Shown here in pieces: positions 62,601-64,000 of a DNA stretch of 64,000 nucleotides. Under the pieces are notes generated by a model. That model was not told the DNA's origin, made no database searches, and was given only the letters and a program-made list of their open reading frames with translations. The translations under genes and the position numbers were made by a program. Within the stretch, counting starts at the first letter, position 1; every line of letters starts with the position of its first letter. Source of the stretch: Stenomitos frigidus_A (GTDB taxonomy: Bacteria > Cyanobacteriota > Cyanobacteriia > Leptolyngbyales > Leptolyngbyaceae). The DNA lies in assembly GCF_963877135.1 (NCBI RefSeq), contig NZ_CAWNSW010000016.1:9952-73951 (forward strand), given 5' to 3'.

Positions 62601-63107
62601 GCCTAGCTGCATCGCGGTCAGTTGCAGGCATTGCACTTCTAGCGCGTGCCACGATCGAGCACTCTGGCAGTGATGGGCAATCAGAAACCCCCACACATCG
62701 CCCTGCGCTACAAGCGGCACGACTAGATTTGCCTGTACCTGTAACCGGTTCAACAAGGCTGTGTAGCCGTTCATCTCCCTGGATGCCACGTCTTCGATCG
62801 CGCTATAGTACCCTTTGCGATACCGCTCTACCCGCGTAACATCAAAGCAGGGGTCATCAATCACCTGTCCCAGTAGTGGCATCCATTCAATGCTGACGGC
62901 TTCCACAGCAACGATGCCAGCCCCATTGGGGAGGAAGCGATAAAGTAGGACGCGATCGCTGTGCAGTAGGGCTTTCGTTGCGTCTAGTGCCGTCTGTAAA
63001 ATGGTTTCCAACGCCACAGATTGCTGGATTTGGAGCGCGATCGCCGAAACGCTCTCTAAAATTTGCGCAGGTGTTATGACCGATGTAGCAATCTGTTTGG
63101 CAGTCAT
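59655..63107 (-). CDS. Soluble multi-GAF/PAS sensor histidine kinase
   Basis: 1150 residues, no transmembrane segment. Domains in order: GAF (about 20-175, phytochrome-like sequence DRVLLYRFLPNG), three PAS/PAC repeats (about 195-310, 310-430, 435-555), GAF 2 (about 565-710), a coiled coil (DLELQVQERTAQLQQS), GAF 3 (about 745-895), HisKA with phospho-acceptor histidine in STVSHELRTPMSNIKMA, and HATPase_c with N-box LLQNACKYTP and GTGLGLTLVQKLAE. The GAF domains lack the Cys-His of bilin-binding cyanobacteriochromes, so ligand is unknown. No receiver domain or response regulator is adjacent. Confidence 0.93.
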   Translation of the reverse strand: MTAKQIATSVITPAQILESVSAIALQIQQSVALETILQTALDATKALLHSDRVLLYRFLPNGAGIVAVEAVSIEWMPLLGQVIDDPCFDVTRVERYRKGYYSAIEDVASREMNGYTALLNRLQVQANLVVPLVAQGDVWGFLIAHHCQSARSWHALEVQCLQLTAMQLGMAIQLEEKFHEQLVGAIATNLPGAIYRAVYSQEGSLSSLFLSEQYQTLVGHEPQTLMAHPESLLELIHPDDRARFLEALNAAAATLEANALEYRLVTASGDAVWVKDYARFCRGKRGELIVDGMHLDISDRVRSEAVLRESEAHKTALISALPDLVMRADKHGVYLEFLATKTFRVIGDTGDFVGTHVSDSLPQELAQRRMDAISTALETNAIQFYEQTILVADVPQTEEVRVVPYRADEVLLLVRDITDRKQAEAALRESEERSRLAFKAARMGSWDWNITTNEIIWSESLERLMGMQPGSFNGRFETVIAMIYPNDRERVATSITRSVEQGDAYDLEFRFVKPDGSLRWAVSKGNVLRDASGAPIRMLGVDVDVTDRKQAEIALWQRAEREQAISRVVRTIRQSLDLHTILTTAATEIAQLLNIDQAAVVQYLPEQGCWRHVAIYKQKADLPNDLGLEIPDVGNPFAAQLKRREIVQIVDVADIDDDINQSLAQRLPGAWLLVPVIVGDTLWGSFSLLSSQKITHWQNEQVELVQALADQLAIAIQQAALYQKVQTLNADLELQVQERTAQLQQSLKFEALLKRITDHVRDSLDETQILQTAVQALAIELGIDCCDAALYDMERGTSTICYEYIDQRVSVATGVVIPFEQNPDLYRQAIRGQTVHCCVTPLVTLRNIEQSASILVCPLMDERGILGDMWLFKPPHSHFEELEIRLVQQVANQCAIALRQSRLYQAAQAQVEELERLNQLKDDFLSTVSHELRTPMSNIKMATQMLELSLRPLGVLDNEANPIYRYFNILREEGQREIRLINDLLDLARIDAGVEPLLLSTIALPPFLAHITEPFLERTQKQQQQLIIKLPEKLPPLTTDRAYLERILTELLQNACKYTPAGETITLSAHATATALEICVTNSGVTIPAIECDRIFDKFYRIPNNDPWKHGGTGLGLTLVQKLAERLEATIRVASSNNQTTFILKFLGVV

Positions 63108-63581
63108 CTTGACCTGGGAAAGGCTATGGCTGTTGGTCTTACAGCAGGAATTCTACAGAATTTGTTTCGTTGAAATGACGCTCGTCAGACCGATATAGTG
63201 CTTAGTAGTGTCGCAAACCCTGTGAGCACTTAGAGTCGATGGCGATTGGAATGATAGCGGGACGTATCACCTACAGCTTGCCCAACTCCCCTACTAAGAT
63301 AGACGGTTTAGAGGATGTTTGCGACGTGCAAGCGTTGTCATGCGGCTTTCGTCTGACGTTTGCCAAGCCTTTTTCAACGAGAAACCGCATAAGATACAGC
63401 ATAGACGGTTGCGCTGTAAGTACAACATACTCAGCCATACCCGAAAAGCTTTAGCAGCCATGTCGATCGCTGCCACTCCAGAACTAAAACGCCCCATGAC
63501 CAGGAAGCCACCATCCCCCCTTCTGCTCTGTTACAGTTCATCTCACACCCGCTTTCGTCTCTGGTTCAACTCTTCACTCGC
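63108..63581. other. Divergent intergenic region before the ethylene-binding protein gene
   Basis: About 470 bases between the divergent kinase and the small membrane protein gene. It must hold both promoters. No RNA gene, repeat family or supported ORF was seen. Confidence 0.45.
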
Positions 63582-63956
63582 ATGAACGACCTTCTGAGCA
63601 ACTTTTTTGTCACAGGACCGTTTATTCCGCATGGTCACTGTTATCTTTGGCAGCCAAGCCTGGTGTGGTTACATCTGCTTTCAGATGCTCTGATTGCCTT
63701 TGCATACTATTCCATTCCCTTGACGCTGTTCTACTTTGTTCGCCAACGGCGCGATCTGCCTTTTTCCTGGATCTTTTTGCTCTTTGCTACCTTCATCGTG
63801 TCTTGTGGTACAACCCACATTTTGGACATTTGGACACTCTGGTATCCCACCTACTGGGTATCGGGTGCGGTTAAGGCCGTCACGGCGATCGTCTCCCTAC
63901 TGACGGCCTTTGTGCTGGTGCCGCTAGTGGTCTGTCAATTTTCAGTTGATGGGTAA
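63582..63956 (+). CDS. Stand-alone ethylene-receptor-like membrane domain
   Basis: 124 residues, three transmembrane helices matching the N-terminal domain of ETR1-type receptors. The ethylene-site residues appear as LLSDALIAFAYYSIP (Asp/Tyr) in helix 1 and SCGTTHILDIW (Cys and His that bind Cu(I)) in helix 2. The third helix runs from VSGAVKAVTAIVSLLTAFVLVPL. In most cyanobacterial relatives this domain continues into PAS/GAF and histidine-kinase domains. Here it stops (TAA 63954) right after helix 3, and neither other frame continues for long. It may be a natural single-domain sensor or a truncated gene. Confidence 0.85.
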   Translation: MNDLLSNFFVTGPFIPHGHCYLWQPSLVWLHLLSDALIAFAYYSIPLTLFYFVRQRRDLPFSWIFLLFATFIVSCGTTHILDIWTLWYPTYWVSGAVKAVTAIVSLLTAFVLVPLVVCQFSVDG

Positions 63957-64000
63957 AGTCGCTGTAGTTTGATGCGTGCATCGGCTGTCGTAAACCGCCA

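Noticed and set aside
59655..63107. Phytochrome or cyanobacteriochrome
   Set aside because: GAF 1 has phytochrome-like sequence but none of the GAF domains has the bilin-binding Cys-His motif or a PHY domain.

Overview
The window is a piece of a cyanobacterial chromosome, most likely from a filamentous, Leptolyngbya/Oscillatoria-like organism. The evidence is the very frequent HIP1 octamer (gcgatcgc), heptameric short tandem repeats, PTPA-CTERM proteins with a cyanoexosortase, a cyanobacterial-type ethylene-binding membrane domain, and a Roco-TIR protein. No rRNA, tRNA, CRISPR array, prophage or intact insertion sequence was recognised.

Layout. (1) 1-8.4 kb, minus strand: an open-ended gene that joins a family 2 glycosyltransferase in frame to a two-partner-secretion (filamentous haemagglutinin N-terminal) domain, then a nucleotide-sugar/surface-polysaccharide cluster (rfbF, an LhgO-like oxidase, an SDR epimerase, an RfbC-like epimerase, a glycosyltransferase and a SAF-domain oxidoreductase). 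(2) 8.9-11 kb: KtrB/KtrA potassium uptake. (3) 11-27.5 kb: a nitrogen-compound cluster. It holds three glutamine-synthetase-superfamily ligases (two are recent tandem copies), a signal-less solute-binding protein, a PhyH-type dioxygenase, an Amt transporter, an acyl-CoA-dehydrogenase-fold flavoprotein, an APC permease, a creatininase-family amidohydrolase, a MOSC/mARC-like protein, a DUF1989-GcvT fusion and a small sarcosine-oxidase-gamma-like protein. A 16-bp palindrome (consensus acttgttataacaagt) recurs in three of its promoter regions, suggesting one dedicated regulator. Three inverted heptamer-repeat elements lie between its genes.

(4) 27.7-35 kb: an LRR-Roc-COR-TIR protein, a tiny downstream ORF, an MFS exporter with an internal 25-residue duplication, a small alpha/beta hydrolase, a ferrochelatase-like protein with a histidine-rich tail, and an FMN reductase. 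(5) 35.4-42.8 kb: ftsH, then a compact four-gene unit. Its core is an asparagine-synthetase-like enzyme without the glutaminase cysteine, overlapping a fold-type III decarboxylase-like protein that lacks the PLP lysine and carries intergenic-type repeats inside its reading frame. A zinc-ribbon membrane protein overlaps it in turn. (6) 42.9-45.4 kb: a Uma2 nuclease and mnmG.

(7) 45.7-59 kb, minus strand: a visibly A+T-richer exopolysaccharide island (three GT1/GT4-like and one GT2 glycosyltransferases, gmd, a methyltransferase and an ABC exporter). It is followed by a cyanoexosortase, its HpsJ-like partner and two PTPA-CTERM substrates, so polysaccharide export and exosortase-dependent protein anchoring sit side by side. 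(8) 59.6-64 kb: a large soluble GAF/PAS histidine kinase and a short stand-alone ethylene-receptor-like membrane domain.

Most promising for new biology: the glycosyltransferase-adhesin fusion (1-1975), the putatively co-regulated amine/amide nitrogen cluster (11-27.5 kb), and the active-site-altered synthetase/decarboxylase pair (38.3-41.5 kb).
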